DNA of 64,000 bases from Branchinecta lynchi (taxonomy: Eukaryota; Arthropoda; Branchiopoda; Anostraca; Branchinectidae): positions 16,101,869 through 16,165,868 of the forward strand of contig JAKZAP010000009.1 of NCBI GenBank assembly GCA_023053575.1, written 5' to 3'. A program made the position numbers and the translations under genes. Positions 12,087 through 23,800 of this stretch are shown here, piece by piece. The notes below the pieces were generated by a model, which was not told the origin of the DNA, made no database searches, and saw only the letters and a list, made by a program, of their open reading frames with translations. The first letter of the stretch is position 1. Each line of letters opens with the position of its first letter.

Positions 12087-13194
12087 TTGGAAAAGAAAAA
12101 GCAGATCAGCTGGACATAAATATATATCATAAGTGATAATAATCAGATAACGCATACTGCTGTCGACTGGGATATCGAAAAAAAAAGGAGAGAAAACAAA
12201 AGGTAACAACAAGAACAAAAATGGAAAATAACGAAACAAACCTGGATGCATAACGATAGCTTCTTAAAGCACAACTCTTACTAGAAATGATCTTTTGTCT
12301 ATGAAAGGGATCAGAAAAAAAGTTTTACAAGAATACCATTACTTCCCGCCTGAAAATACCGATTTTCTTCTCAGCGTTTGTTGACACTATCCAGCGTTCC
12401 TGCTCTTCGACGCGGCAAAAGGTTTGAGAACTGAACGTGCCGTGGTTAAAGAGTTGGAAAACTAAGCAAATTAAAGAAGTGAAAAACAGAAGATTCTCAT
12501 ATCCCTATGTTCGAAAGAGTTGTCGGCGGACATTGAAGACTTCAGCAAACTTTCCTTTGTGTGGCGGGCAAAATTCGGCATGGCCGAAAAAGCGCTAAAA
12601 TTTGTAGCCACACGAAACAATGGAGAAAAGTGGGTATATCAGAAGCTTATAATTCGTCAAGGGATCCAGGTATAATATACAAGGCAGAATAAGCAAGAGG
12701 GGGAAAATTCATGGTACACCGAATTTCCTGACAATGTTTTTTCCTGTGCTAATGGGGAACAAAAACGTTCGGACGGAGGCAGCTGTCTTGATTAATCTAT
12801 GTTGCACCCTTCGTTTCTCATGACGAGAAACAGAACTTCGTTATGTTCTTGATTGGCGACGGACAGCCAGGCGCGCGCTTGTGTAGCAGAGATACAATCC
12901 GCAAAAAAAAAAGAGAGAAGATAATTAACTTAGAGAATGAGCTTGATGATGGTGATGGTAAGTTAGTTTTTGTGTTGAGTCCCAATCATCGGTAATTAAG
13001 GACAATTCAGTATACCCTCGAGCAGACCTGAATATTTTGTATTGTTAAAGAATTTGTGACCTGGATTGGAATACAGCCAATGTCAACCACACCTCAAGAA
13101 AGTACCATAATATTAAACGCCTGAGATCCCTTAAGATCCCTTCCCTAGTTGCAGTTCAATTTGGAAAAAAATAAGAGCCGTAAAAACCGGTAAT

Positions 13195-14170
13195 ACACAT
13201 AAAGTACCAGTAAAATTTGTAAATTACCGTTCGTTTTTGATAAATCTCGAAATTAGAAGGAATTGTTTAAAATACTGATAAATTACGTAAGATACGCTCT
13301 TCAGCTGCTCTTTAAATTCTGGAAGACAAGATCTGTATAATAATATGTCAATAAACATATGGCTGCTTTTTTGTTCGTCACGACCCGTTTTGTTCCGAGA
13401 CTAGTCTGTCTGAATATATTTTAGTGGTATTTTACTGACATATTGAGCGTGCTCCATCCAACTTACCGTAGTTACTACGCATGACGTCACAAATTCTGTC
13501 TTTTTGCCGTCAAGGCTTGACGATTTTTCTATTTTCCAGCAGAATATCACGCCACGGGTGAATCCGACCAATCACGTTACATAGATCCGTAGTTACTACG
13601 CTCCCGAGCGACGTACGCAAATAGTTACTACTTCGAGAAGGTTGGAACGGTCAGCGTAGTAACTTTTTGGTGAGGTTGGAACGGATATAGTAACTTATAG
13701 TTACTATTTGTAGAAGGGTGGAACAGTCTCATTATTACACTGATCCTGTCTTGCAGAATATAAAGAGAAGATGAAGAGCGCATTTTACGTGATTTTTTGG
13801 TTTTTTACAGCTATAATCTCTTTTTTCAAAAACGAACCGTAATTTACACTCAAGAAAGTATAATTTACACTTAAGGAAATATTAAGTGCCTGCGCGACGG
13901 TCGATTCCTTCTCCAGCTGCTCTTCAGTTTGAAATAAAGATTAAAAAAACCAGCAAAATAGCTACCAGTAAAATATTGTAAATTACGGTTCGTTTTTGAT
14001 AAAAATCGAAATTAGCCGGGATTTGTAAAATACCGATAAATTAGTTAAAATACGCTCTACAGCTGCTCTTTGAATTTTGAAGACAGGATCCGTGTGATAA
14101 TAATTCAATAAAATACCACTAAAATTTGTACAGGCAGACTAGCCTTCGAACAAAACAGGTCGTGACGGAT
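13195..14170. repeat. Composite of direct and inverted repeats around a MITE
   Basis: A segment with AGTAAAATTTGTAAATTAC and GTTCGTTTTTGATAAA is repeated in direct orientation at 13195-13345 and about 13963-14100. The piece with CGTCACGACCCGTTTTGTTC (13375-13435) is mirrored at about 14105-14170. A GTAGTTACTACG element sits between them at 13445-13730. Confidence 0.65.
13445..13730 (+). mobile_element. GTAGTTACTACG inverted-repeat element, copy 1
   Basis: Starts GAGCGTGCTCCATCC and ends GGGTGGAACAGTCTC, approximate mirror images, and contains GTAGTTACTACG and mirrored TAGTTACTA segments. Related copies are at 31773-32046 and 61976-62268. Confidence 0.75.
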
Positions 14171-14187
14171 TAAACAATATCAAAGGT

Positions 14188-15296
14188 TTCGATGGGATCC
14201 CAAAAATTCAATATTTGATCTAGGCAATTGGGTCGTGTCCGAGGTCGTGTCTTCGCCAGATCCAGTATTCGCCAGACTCGTTGAACATCTTTACTATTAA
14301 AATTCAGAAACAGATTAAGGCCAAATAGCTAATTGTCTCAGAAAACCAAGTTCAGATATGGATTCAGCATGTTTGTTTACCCCCTACAAGTCATATCTGT
14401 TTTGACGAAAACTTCCTGCCACTTCTGCCAATTTCCCGGTTTCGGCCAAATTCTTGAACTACTTGTCCGGGAGAAAAAAGGAAGCTAAAAAACGAACTCA
14501 GCGTACCTTCTTTCCCCAATATTGAATATTTAATCAACCTCAAATACAAATTTTAATTTTTTTTTTTTTTTTTTTTTTTTTAGAAAAAACCTTTCCTGTC
14601 ATCGCCCCAACCGTGCAACAAAAACAGTGCCAGTGTCAAAAATTAAATCTCAAGACTAATTTTTTCATTATAGTGGTATTTGAAGATAATTTACTCTAAT
14701 AAGATATTTATAGTCGATAGAAGCTTCAGTTATTTATTACAGGTTAGTTTCCTTCCCCGAAGCTGAAACAGAGGATTGACGGCCTGACGAGGACCCTTGC
14801 CAAGAAGGGCCGAAATATCGCTGATGAAGAATCGTAGCTGACGTATCAGTTGTAAAGATTGTTTGAATAAAAAAAATTTAACTTATTACAAATTTTCCGG
14901 TTCCAGCCGTAAAAATTGATTGTCGTACACGGATTCATCATCTTTTCTTACCCCTAAATCGGATACCTAATCAACTACAATTTTCCTGTTTTGGCCGGAT
15001 TCCGGGCGAACTACTTGTGTTGCGAAAAAATGGTTTTCACCATCGTATTCAGCATGTCTTCTTACCCCATAGTCGACTATCACATTATCTGTTTAAAAAT
15101 ATTTCATTTGCCCCTCCCCCACCCCCCGAAAAGCAGGGTTACAGACGAACTCGACCTTACTCTTGACCCAAAAGAATCCTCACACCAAGTTTCATCAAAA
15201 TATCTCATTCTCTTTGAGAGCTATAGTGCGCACAGACGGACAACTTTTGCGATGTCATAGGTATCCCACCACTTACGTTTTGGGATCCCAAAAAGC
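14188..15296 (-). mobile_element. TGGGATCCCA-ended element, long copy
   Basis: Begins near TTTCGATGGGATCCCA and ends TTTTGGGATCCCAAAA. The interior holds degenerate ~110-115-bp tandem units (TACCCC.A.TC..ATATCTG, CCGGTTT.GGCC), and a foldback copy of another family is embedded at about 14735-14880. The counterpart in forward orientation lies at 44450-45368. Confidence 0.75.
14735..14880 (+). repeat. CCTTGCCAAGAAGGGCC family copy
   Basis: Contains GACGAGGACCCTTGCCAAG, AAGGGCCGAAATATCGCTG and the GTAGCTGACGTATC end. It is embedded in the element at 14188-15296. Confidence 0.75.
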
Positions 15297-15426
15297 AGCC
15301 CTATTTGGTATTTTTAAAATAAGTAATTACAAATAATTGAAAGGTTTTTTATCGTGAAGGAGACTTCTCGGCTTAGTTTGATCTGCCATCAGCCTCCTTT
15401 TCTTCGGTTGGTCCTTCATAATCAAA

Positions 15427-15621
15427 CCGAGGGGTTACCCACTCCTGGGACTTACCCAGTACCGGCCGAAACTAGCGGTACCGGCCATTGGCGGCAATAA
15501 GTTAGGCGATTTGTCTCTAAACATGCTGCTTTTGATATACTAACAACACATGGCCACCGGTACTGGCACCGGGCACTTGCTGTACACCATAATCGAGAGT
15601 GGACAACCTCTCGAATCATAC
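15427..15621. mobile_element. CCGAGGGGTT small inverted-repeat element
   Basis: CCGAGGGGTTACCCACT at the left is mirrored by AGTGGACAACCTCTCG at the right. Inside are several GG(C/T)ACCGG / CCGGTACC mirrored pieces. Similar small elements lie at about 16169-16281, 17773-17859 and 36597-37209. Confidence 0.6.
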
Positions 15622-16168
15622 ACCAATTCTGCACGTCTGACAGTCCAAACGAAACTTAGAAAACTAAACGGATTTGACCGCGCAAACGCTCCAAAACAAA
15701 CAGCTTGCATGACTGGCTTCGTCGGTTTTTAATGTATTTATCTTGTAAGAATGCTAGATGGGTTTTAGGTGTGAGATTAGTAAATATTGACTTTTTCTGC
15801 ATCGCTTAAGAACTGAAAGGACGGGCTCTTGAGACAACCGGGCAGCAGCAACATTGTACGAGAAGAGAACCACAGCTGGTAGGCTAGGCGCCCGTCTTGG
15901 ATACTGTCTAAATCTTTCCTCGGATATCGTCACCTGTTTGGTATTAAAGGTATACTGACAGACTTGCGAAGCTTTTATCTAGTGGAGCCAGTCAAGTGAA
16001 CCTGGGGGGGGGGGGGGGGGGTAGTTTTAGACCCCGATCCGGGATTACACAGAATTTCACATACACAGACTAAAGTAGTTGAAATAAATTGATTGCTTTG
16101 CATTTTGCCTTTCGAAAGCTATTTACCGGCCAAAAATTAGCACCAGTGGGAAGAAATCTGAAATGTAG

Positions 16169-16281
16169 ACTTGGGCGAGGGGTTACCCACTGCCCGACAC
16201 CTGCTGTACAGTCTTTCACAGCATGTTGCAGCCGGCACCGAGCACTTGCTTTACACTAAAATCGAGACTGGCCCACCCCTC
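16169..16281. mobile_element. CCGAGGGGTT small inverted-repeat element
   Basis: GCGAGGGGTTACCCACT is mirrored by ACTGGCCCACCCCTCG near 16267-16282. The interior GGCACCGAGCACTTGCT piece matches the element at 15427. Confidence 0.55.
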
Positions 16282-17215
16282 GGGCTGGGGTCCTGGCTCC
16301 TTGCCCTCCTCCTAAACAAAAATGACACCCCTGCTTTTATCACGGCATGGACACAGGACTGGCACAATTTCGCTTGAAAACTTCATCATTTTTGAAGTTT
16401 AAAGTCTGTAAACCAAACCTCGACTTCTCAGTCTTAATCGTATCTTCGGCTTTTAATGTAGATATATAATGAACGTAGGATATACTGTCATGTTCACCAG
16501 GCCTTGCTACCCGCATGGTCATATAACTGCCAGGTTCTAATTTAAAATCAACATTTTTAAAGGGTAAAGGCCGTATCCATACTTGGAATTTTCCGTCCTG
16601 ATCCGGTCTTCATCATTTGACAAATAGCTAATAAAGTGTTCGACAGGCTGTTCAAAGTTGTCCTAATTAACATTTTCTTGTCGCAATAAACAGAAGAACG
16701 TCTTGCCTGTCCGGTCGATTACAAACACCAACTTGGCGGTGGAATTCATATTTATTCATTCCCACAATGACCGGAAAACTATAAAAACAGATTCCGGCGT
16801 GACCAAGTCAGTGATAATTCATCCGAAAGTTTCTCGAAGCATGCTATTAACATCTTTGCGTCTTAGAAATTGGAATTTCTGTATTCTCTAAGGGCGGATT
16901 ATAACTTGTTGCCCACATATCACCAGGAGACATCCATAGAATTAGTTGGTTTCTCTGTAGAGGTTGTTGTGCCAAGAGGAAGCACGCGTGGATTCGAATC
17001 TGATGATGGCGATGATTTGAATTAACGTCCGAACGGAATCCTTGTTAAAAAAATATTTTGGAGCCCTTCTCGATCCCCGTTTCATGTGCAAATGCAGTTT
17101 TTGCTCAGAAATATGGGTATAGGCTACAACTTCAAGTGTGCCTTAACTTCCATTTGCAAATAGTAAACCAACATCCTGCAGCGCAGTTAGCTTGGACGGA
17201 ATGATTACCTAAATC

Positions 17216-17557
17216 CAAGGCCGGGGGGGGGGGTGACCCCCCTCCCCCGAAAAATACAAAAATAATCATTCGTATAGGCTTTTCCCTCTGATCTATGTGT
17301 TTTTTGTACTTTTTTGTCCAACCAGCAGATTATTACAGGTTTGTTTCCTTCCCCAAAGTTCAACTAGGGGATTGACAGCCTGACGAGGACCCTTGCCAAG
17401 AAGGGTCGAAATATCGCTGATGAAGAATCTTAGCTGACGTATCCGTTGTAAACATTGTTTGAATAAATGTTTCAAAGTCAGCTTGGGCTCAAAGAATATT
17501 TACCCCCCCCCCCCCGAAAGGCCCCCCCCCCGAAATAAATTCCTGGATACCGGCCTG
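17216..17557 (+). mobile_element. hAT-like MITE with CAAGGCCG end, foldback nested inside
   Basis: An exact 8-bp target duplication CCTAAATC lies at 17208-17215 and 17558-17565. The element starts CAAGGCCGGGGG and ends GGATACCGGCCTG. Interior AAATAATCATT and CTATGTGTTTTTTGTACTTT match the copy at 30449-30625. A CCTTGCCAAG foldback copy (about 17330-17500) interrupts it. Confidence 0.85.
17330..17500 (+). repeat. CCTTGCCAAGAAGGG foldback copy nested in hAT-like element
   Basis: Runs from ATTACAGGTTTGTTTCCTTC to GTCAGCTTGGGCTCAAAGAA and matches 14735-14880 and 37015-37195. It is absent from the related element at 30449, so it inserted later. Confidence 0.75.
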
Positions 17558-17772
17558 CCTAAATCGTAATAACTAGTTAAACAAAGGACCGTGAGTTTCA
17601 CAGTTTTTATATTTTTCTTCTACTTCTTTTCTTTATAAGATTCCACTAATCCGTCTCCTATTAGTCAATGGTTGAACAGGTAATTCAAAGAGTAGTCTAA
17701 TCTTGATTCCTTTCAAGAATTTGACGTTCACCAACGAATGTGACATGACCTTTTATTTTATCTATGCAGAAT

Positions 17773-17859
17773 CCGAGGGGTTGCTCACTCGCTGGGCACC
17801 ACTGTACACCCTCCCTGGGCACCACTGTACAACCATTTTGGGAGTGAGCAACCCCTTGG
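17773..17859. mobile_element. CCGAGGGGTTGCTCAC palindromic element
   Basis: 87 bp with near-perfect mirrored ends CCGAGGGGTTGCTCACTC and GAGTGAGCAACCCCTTGG. It is flanked by CAGAAT on both sides, a likely 6-7 bp target duplication. Confidence 0.75.
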
Positions 17860-18208
17860 CAGAATTCTCGATGTCATAAAAAGTCTCGCGTTGCTTCAAA
17901 CTTTATACAGGTTGATCCTTGCTCCAGTTTATCGTCTATTGCCGTAAAAGGGGTATGGTACGGAACCTTTTTTAACCTTGATTATAATATGCTACTGCTG
18001 TGTAGTAGAATATCCGTCTATTTCATCTTACCCAACAAAAATCATCGTCCCCTTCACTTTTGCATTTTCAAATCTGTGCAAGGCTCAGTTCACTAGCTCT
18101 ATGACATTTTGCAATAGAGTGGATGTACCGTGTCTTGGGTACAAGCAGCCACCCAGTATTTACGGAACATGGTCGTGGATTGGCCGACGCTTTGGCTGGG
18201 GGACATAG

Positions 18209-18408
18209 ATACTCTCGATGATTAACTCCCCTTGCGGATGCAGATTCGCCGTGTACCTAGCGCAAGAGCCGGAAGCGGCACCATAGCTGTCCCCAACAAT
18301 CGCCGTGATTGATTGATACATGATTTGAGCTATTGAGTGTCGTCGGGGCGACGATTTCTCGTTCTTCCTGGGGACCACTGGCGTGTTTTGGACTGTCATA
18401 CACAGAAT
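18209..18408 (-). mobile_element. AATACTC element, copy 3
   Basis: Reverse-orientation member with CAATCGCCGTGATTG and GGACCACTGGCGTGTTTTGG in the interior, as in the family described at 9973. Confidence 0.7.
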
Positions 18409-18881
18409 TCCGATAGTTATCCGTTTTTGGTGCCACTCTGCAACTACTGTTTCCTAGCTAATCTGCTATGGTTGGCAGGCTGACGATACTACGCAATTTG
18501 ATCTAGCTTCGTTTGAACTAAACCAAACATTCTGAACCGAGACTGGGAAGAAGCTATCATCCAGGATCCAGGGTGGGTAAAGACTTCAAGATAAACAAAC
18601 AACTCTCGCTGACAGGTCTGGGTCAGTGAATGTTTCTGTCTTGTCTTGAATGTTTATGCGAACGCGATGGGGTTGAAAAAGGAGCCGTGGTTGTGGGTAC
18701 GGTGGCGATTTTATTGTCAGAGCTGGCTTGCATCTCCAGCAGAACGTTGTTCGTTAAATAACTTATTTATGTGATAACCACATAACGAACAGTTGTGCCA
18801 AATGTACTGGGTATGTTTACAACAGTTTATAAATCTAGATCCCATGCATATAAACAATTATTGGAAAGACAAAAACATTTA

Positions 18882-19216
18882 TAGGACCCCTTGCACTATT
18901 TGATTGAATACTATAAAACTAGGCTGTGCTTTCAACAAATAGCCAACGGTTTTGGCTGCGGTAAGCCTTTTCCGAGACCCGTTGACTTACAGCGAAAACA
19001 GGGAAAAAATTTACATAACCGGTTTTTCTGATGGAAAAACTTCTCGCAGACAACCGTCGACAGCGTTATACACATCGAAAGTAGCAACACATGACAAGTG
19101 AGAAAATCAGCGTGGTTTTGTTCGAGGGGTTAAAATGTACCTTACGAAATTGGGGTCTGTGGGTTTAGAGATATATGGAGTGATTATGGAACTAGGCTGT
19201 GTTAGTATTATACGTA
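18882..19216 (+). repeat. Dispersed repeat left of FGFR exon, copy 1
   Basis: From CTTGCACTATTTG through AAACTAGGCTGTGCTTTCAA and GAGACCCGTTG to GTTAGTATTATACGTAAG. A direct copy lies at 20340-20704, on the other side of the exon at 19984-20205. Confidence 0.8.
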
Positions 19217-19492
19217 AGGCATGCCCTTTAAAGGAAACCCGGCACTACACAATATTATGCTAAGAAGTTGTGAGATAGTTGATCGCTTTTAAATTTTGCT
19301 ATGTTAAGAAAAAACTACACAAAGTTTGAGCTGTTATAACTTATTTTCATGTACCTTGACTTGGATGACAGTCTTGACAAAGTTTGCAGAACCGGTCTTC
19401 GGACCAGTAAACTTCTCGGAAACAGTGATCGGGAGCTTGATACTTCACGCAAAGAGGACACACGTGGCAAGCGTGATAATCAGTGTGAAGCT

Positions 19493-19710
19493 AATACTCT
19501 ATATGACCAAGTCCAAAACACGCCACTGATCCTCAGGAAGAACGAGAACACGTGTCACTTGACGACTCAAACTCAAAAACTCAAGTCCTGTCAAACAATC
19601 ACGGCGATCTTCGGGAGCAGCTGTGATACCCGAGGGGACACCCTTTCTGGCCCTTCTGCTAGGTTCTCGCGGTTTTGCGTCGGCAAGGAGAGTTAGTCGT
19701 CAAGAATATA
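19493..19710 (+). mobile_element. AATACTC element, copy 4
   Basis: AATACTCTATATGACCAAGT to GAGAGTTAGTCGTCAAGAAT, with CAATCACGGCGATCTTCGGG inside. It lies about 270 bp upstream of the first recognised exon. Confidence 0.75.
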
Positions 19711-19983
19711 GAAGAGATAGGATGCACTTGTGAGATGTAAAATCATGGGACGAAGGGGTGGAGATATTACTGAAGTAGAATGAATTACTGTCATAAGTGC
19801 GATAAATGAACGTGCACACATAGTTCGCTTTTAGGAGTCGTATGCCAATTCGCTGCTTCCGGTAACTTTGAAAGTTATCCGGGGAATCGAAAAATCTCCC
19901 AACAACTCCCCTCCCCCCCATTGGTTCAGTAGTGTGCCAAAAGTCCCCGTACCATTAAATTAATTCAGCTTCTTTGTTTTCAG

Positions 19984-20205
19984 GTAATAAAAAGAAAACC
20001 TCTACTACCACCCTGACACCGCCAGAAGAGTTGGTGGATCGTCGGTACATGAACGATGTCGAGTACGACGATGATGGCCTGTCGCGGCCGGAATCTAAAG
20101 TTACCGGATTTCCACCGAAATTCACCAGCCCCAAGATGATGGAGGATGAGCAGCTTGGAATTTATCCGGCGGGAAATTTTGTGATGCTCCGGTGTCCTGC
20201 CGAAG
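19984..20205 (+). CDS. FGFR: FGFR exon: acid box and start of Ig domain 2
   Basis: This is an internal exon of a fibroblast growth factor receptor, a cell-surface receptor tyrosine kinase. The acceptor is TTCTTTGTTTTCAG and the donor is GAAG|GTAAGC. It enters and leaves in phase 1 and spans 222 nt. The peptide begins NKKKTSTTT, carries a short acidic stretch (DVEYDDD) matching the FGFR acid box between Ig1 and Ig2, then FTSPKMMEDEQLGIYPAG and the Ig2 strand B cysteine in LRCPAEG. The vertebrate equivalent reads W(T)..KME..LHAVPA...RCPAGG, so the homology is clear. In vertebrate receptors the acid box and neighbouring basic patch influence heparan sulphate binding and autoinhibition; that role here is inferred. 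Upstream exons are missing or outside the window. Confidence 0.93.
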
Positions 20206-20339
20206 GTAAGCCAAATAACCCGGAATATTCCAAATGGATGAATATCATAATCGTCTTCATTTCTTCTTAGTAACCATGTTATGTTAATTTTTGTGTCTTA
20301 TTTTTTTTTTAAGGCGGGTCAAGACTGTTAAAGGACGCC

Positions 20340-20704
20340 CGAGGACCCCTCGCACTGTTTACTCTTCAACTTACAGTATTTTAAAATATTTGAGTACTTT
20401 AAAACTAGGCTGTGCTTTCAACAAATAACCCACGGTGTTTGTTGTTTTAAGCCTTTTCCGAGACCCGTTGGCTTGTAGTGAAAACAGGGAAACGATTGAC
20501 ATAATCGATTTTTCTGATGGAAAAACTTTTCGCAGATAACCGTCGACAGCGTGATACAGATCAAAGTAGCAAAACACGGCAAGTAAGAACACCAGCGTGG
20601 TTTCGTTAGAGGGGTTAGAATGTACCGTACGAAATTAAGGTTTAGAAATATATCCAGTGATTATGGAAGTAGGTTGCGTTAGTATTATAGGTAAGAGAGG
20701 TCCT
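20340..20704 (+). repeat. Dispersed repeat right of FGFR exon, copy 2
   Basis: Direct copy of 18882-19216. It ends at the point where the TTAA-flanked element at 20705 begins. Confidence 0.8.
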
Positions 20705-21151
20705 TTAATGGACACCTGAATGAACAGTACCAAGTATCATCCCAATCTGTATGACTTCTGTTAACATTGCCTGCAGAAAACCCAATCAAAATACGAAATA
20801 GTGTTTCCAAGCTATGATTTTTGCTCCATTTTGCATCTGTCCTTATTTCAGTACCGAACAATTTTAGAAATGAACAAATCTCTCTAATCAACCCTTCTTC
20901 TGGATTTTTTTTAACCAGTTAAGTCCAAACGTATATCTAGAAGAAATTCCAATACGATCCAGCCAGCGCTGTACAAGATTTGAACGAATTGCGCTTTTTG
21001 TCTTGGAGTCTGCATGTGCAAACCTCCAGAAACGAACATACATATTTTGAAAACTTCACGCTCAGGAGAAGAATGCTCTCCGTGGCCATGTCTGTAAATG
21101 CATTCTCCATGGTGTGTTCAAGTATGGTTTCATTGTTCAGGTGTCCTTTAA
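20705..21151. mobile_element. TTAA-flanked inverted-repeat element, 447 bp
   Basis: Begins TTAATGGACACCTGAATGA and ends GTTCAGGTGTCCTTTAA, so the ends AGGACACCTGAA are mirrored and TTAA borders each side. TTAA targets and duplications are typical of piggyBac-type elements. A 448-bp copy in opposite orientation lies at 43308-43755. No transposase is present. Confidence 0.8.
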
Positions 21152-22049
21152 AAATTAAAATTATAAAGTTAAAAAATTAAAGATTAAAGATTGGTAAGGC
21201 TGTTAATGATTTGATGCGACAAAGAGGACGACGTAAATATTATGGTAAAGTTAGGGCAGTGGATGGTCTTTCCTCCTGCCCGGTGTATGGACAGGCATTA
21301 GGAAATATTGTGCATTTTGTGAACGTCCATTAAGAGCTAAGAGAATTAATTTCAAAGTCAGCTTGGGCTCAAAGAATATTTAGAATTAAGAAATGAGCCT
21401 TTTGAGTGGAATTCGGGGGGGGGGGGGAGGGATGGTTTATACAAAGGTTGACAGATAATTCTTGTGTAGGGATTCAAAATCTGGGAAGGCTCATTTGATC
21501 GGGAATATCGCGGTAAGAGTATGTACTCTGGGTTTGCCCCGTTTTTCTCTTTATGCATATGTAAATCTTAATTTTTTTTTGTTTGTTTGTGATTTACCGT
21601 GACTGCCGGCTTGTACAGAATTTTTTATCCCGGAATCGCGAATCAGTCTATTCTTTACCATGCACGTGGTCTAGCAAAATGTTACAGATTGTTGAGGATC
21701 GTAGCCTTCACCAAAATGATAATCTGGTTTAAAATGACGTAAAAAGAATCGAAGGTTTTCTTGTTAAAGCCAACGCTGAGATCTGAATTGTAAACGCAAC
21801 TTCTTCTGTGTGCACTAACTATATCTCCATTCGTGTCTAAGAAAATATTCGTTTTGTAATCGTAAATTGGTTTTGAATTTTAATGTTCAGTATAGTATCA
21901 ATACACTCCTTCGTTTGCATTCAAATCTATTTACCCTACACAAACATCCTGCCCTGTCAGCCGAAGAAATATTAGCCAGTTTTTCAATCATGAACCCATT
22001 TAATGTGCTTTTCATTGTGTACAAATTTTAAGTCTATTTAGTATGTTTT

Positions 22050-22190
22050 TAAACTAACTATACGTATCATTTTGTTTAGTGTTTTAATATGTGTATTTTA
22101 CTTAGTGTATTTTACTAATACTGCGCTGTTATCCAAGAAACGGGTCACAAAAATAAATAAAAATATGTTTGTTATTATTATTGGAAGCAT
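22050..22190 (+). repeat. Possible non-LTR retrotransposon 3' tail
   Basis: A T-rich 3' UTR-like stretch ends AATAAATAAAAATATG followed by a TTATTATTATT tail. It resembles other tails in the window (53165-53340, 54290-54425) in style only. Confidence 0.35.
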
Positions 22191-22840
22191 ACTTTTAGCA
22201 CGAACAATAGTAAATCACTTCCTTCCTTGAATGGTAAATGTTTCAAACTTCCCCCGTTTCCTCTCAGCACTCATCGTTGGCATGTCAAACAAGTCCTGCG
22301 AGACAGACTCGCAAAAAAGTGCCCTCCTTGCTCTTAAAAAGTTTGAACAAATGAATCTACATCGACCGAAGATATTTTCGCAACTTGGCAAACGTCTCGG
22401 AATTTAGCGTTAAGTGACGTTTCCTTCCCACAGTTTGCTTTCGCCAAATTGCAATTGAAAAACCCTGCTTAACCATCTTGAGAACAGGTATCTTAAGATT
22501 ATTAGTATTTTTTTATTGTTTTTTCTCTTTCGAAATACTAGAGATTCAAAAATAATTACAGCTGTTTACTTTTTAGCGTAAATCTTGATAGATGCTACCA
22601 ACAAATTAGACAATCACGCTGGTTCAAATTGTTTTTGTTTTAAAACGTGACAAAAAAGTGGCAAGGAATAACTGACTTTTTCTTTTTGTGCATTCGTTTC
22701 AATATACTGAATTATTTTTACACTCGACAAGGGATTTTCATTTAGTCGCAAGATGGTCACAAGTAGGGACGTTGAGAAAATGTACTGCCTCTCAACAAGA
22801 CCGACTTCACGATTGAAGTACCGAACCAGGAGAACACGCC

Positions 22841-23084
22841 GGCTGTCCTCTGCCAAAACCTAGTAACCGCATTTCGAACGATTTTCAGGAAACGCAAAAA
22901 ACTGATTTTCTTACTTACTGAAGCAATGAAGGCGCCTGTAGATACTAGGCTTGTATCGAAGAAACTATGCAAGATAGAAAAATTGATTACGCCATTTGAT
23001 TCGCCGGGGTGGAATTAGTGGCCGTCAGTGTTTAACTCAAAAATAATTTTTTGTTTAGTTACTAGGTTTTGGTAGAGGACAGCC
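22841..23084. mobile_element. Foldback element with GGCTGTCCTCTGCCAAAACC ends
   Basis: The left arm GGCTGTCCTCTGCCAAAACC plus TAGTAAC is mirrored by GTTACTAGGTTTTGGTAGAG plus GACAGCC at the right, about 27 bp each, with one mismatch. Confidence 0.75.
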
Positions 23085-23800
23085 GACGCGTGATTTGTCT
23101 GGTATCTCTCTCCTCCGATCGAGGTTGAGTTTCACAGCTAAAAGTGTGACCACACGATCAGGATTTCCTGGCTGGATTTCCTGCAGTTTCATCATCAAGT
23201 TGAAAAAATTTCAACTTTTCGATATAGAAGTGATTATGGTGTGTTGCCGCACTATAAATAGTCAGATATCTTACGTTGTATACATTAGACGTTACCAATG
23301 TAGGGTTAGAATCTGCCATTTAGTATTTTTCTTATTCATCTTTACATATTTTCCGGGAATCGTTTGCCATTGTAGTTGCTAAAGATTCAAAAAACAGGGG
23401 TATTAGCACACAGAGGTACGACAAACCCGAAAGCGAAAATTCACAATAGATATTTTATCGGGTCTTCAAGCCGATATATGTTGATAAATTATGAGTGAAA
23501 AGATTGTCGTATTTCAGCCCTGGTGAAATGTTCTACTCCTGCGCAGAAAACAACTCCACTACTTCGCTTTTCTGTTGTGGTAATGGGCCTTCTAATCGGT
23601 CTCACAAACAACTGAGGGGATTTTACTGTAATACTCTTTATTATGTAAACCGGTTCTTACAAACTAAACTACATGAATAAACCTTTTAAAACATCCTTAC
23701 TATTCTTTACGCATGCAGTCGGTGCCTCTGACTACAGTAAGGCAGGAAACACTTTAAATAACCTGTACCGTACGTACCTACTTAAAAAAAAAAGAAAAAA

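Larger units (their letters stand above)
1..19983. other. Region left of first recognised FGFR exon; no gene found
   Basis: No ORF here has the composition, conserved motifs or splice context of a real exon. The longest (6181-6663, 160 codons) runs through a tandemly duplicated repeat. Because the exon at 19984 starts in phase 1, an upstream coding exon must exist. The region is therefore probably FGFR 5' intron, possibly with upstream intergenic DNA, but neither a signal peptide exon nor an Ig1 exon was recognised. What can be seen is repeats, listed separately. Within the region, 12100-13180 and 16560-17200 look like plain AT-rich DNA with nothing I can name. Confidence 0.6.

Noticed and set aside
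19326..19696. Possible upstream FGFR exon (signal peptide or Ig1)
   Set aside because: The ORFs here overlap an AATACTC repeat and show no Ig cysteines, tryptophan or hydrophobic leader with a splice donor.
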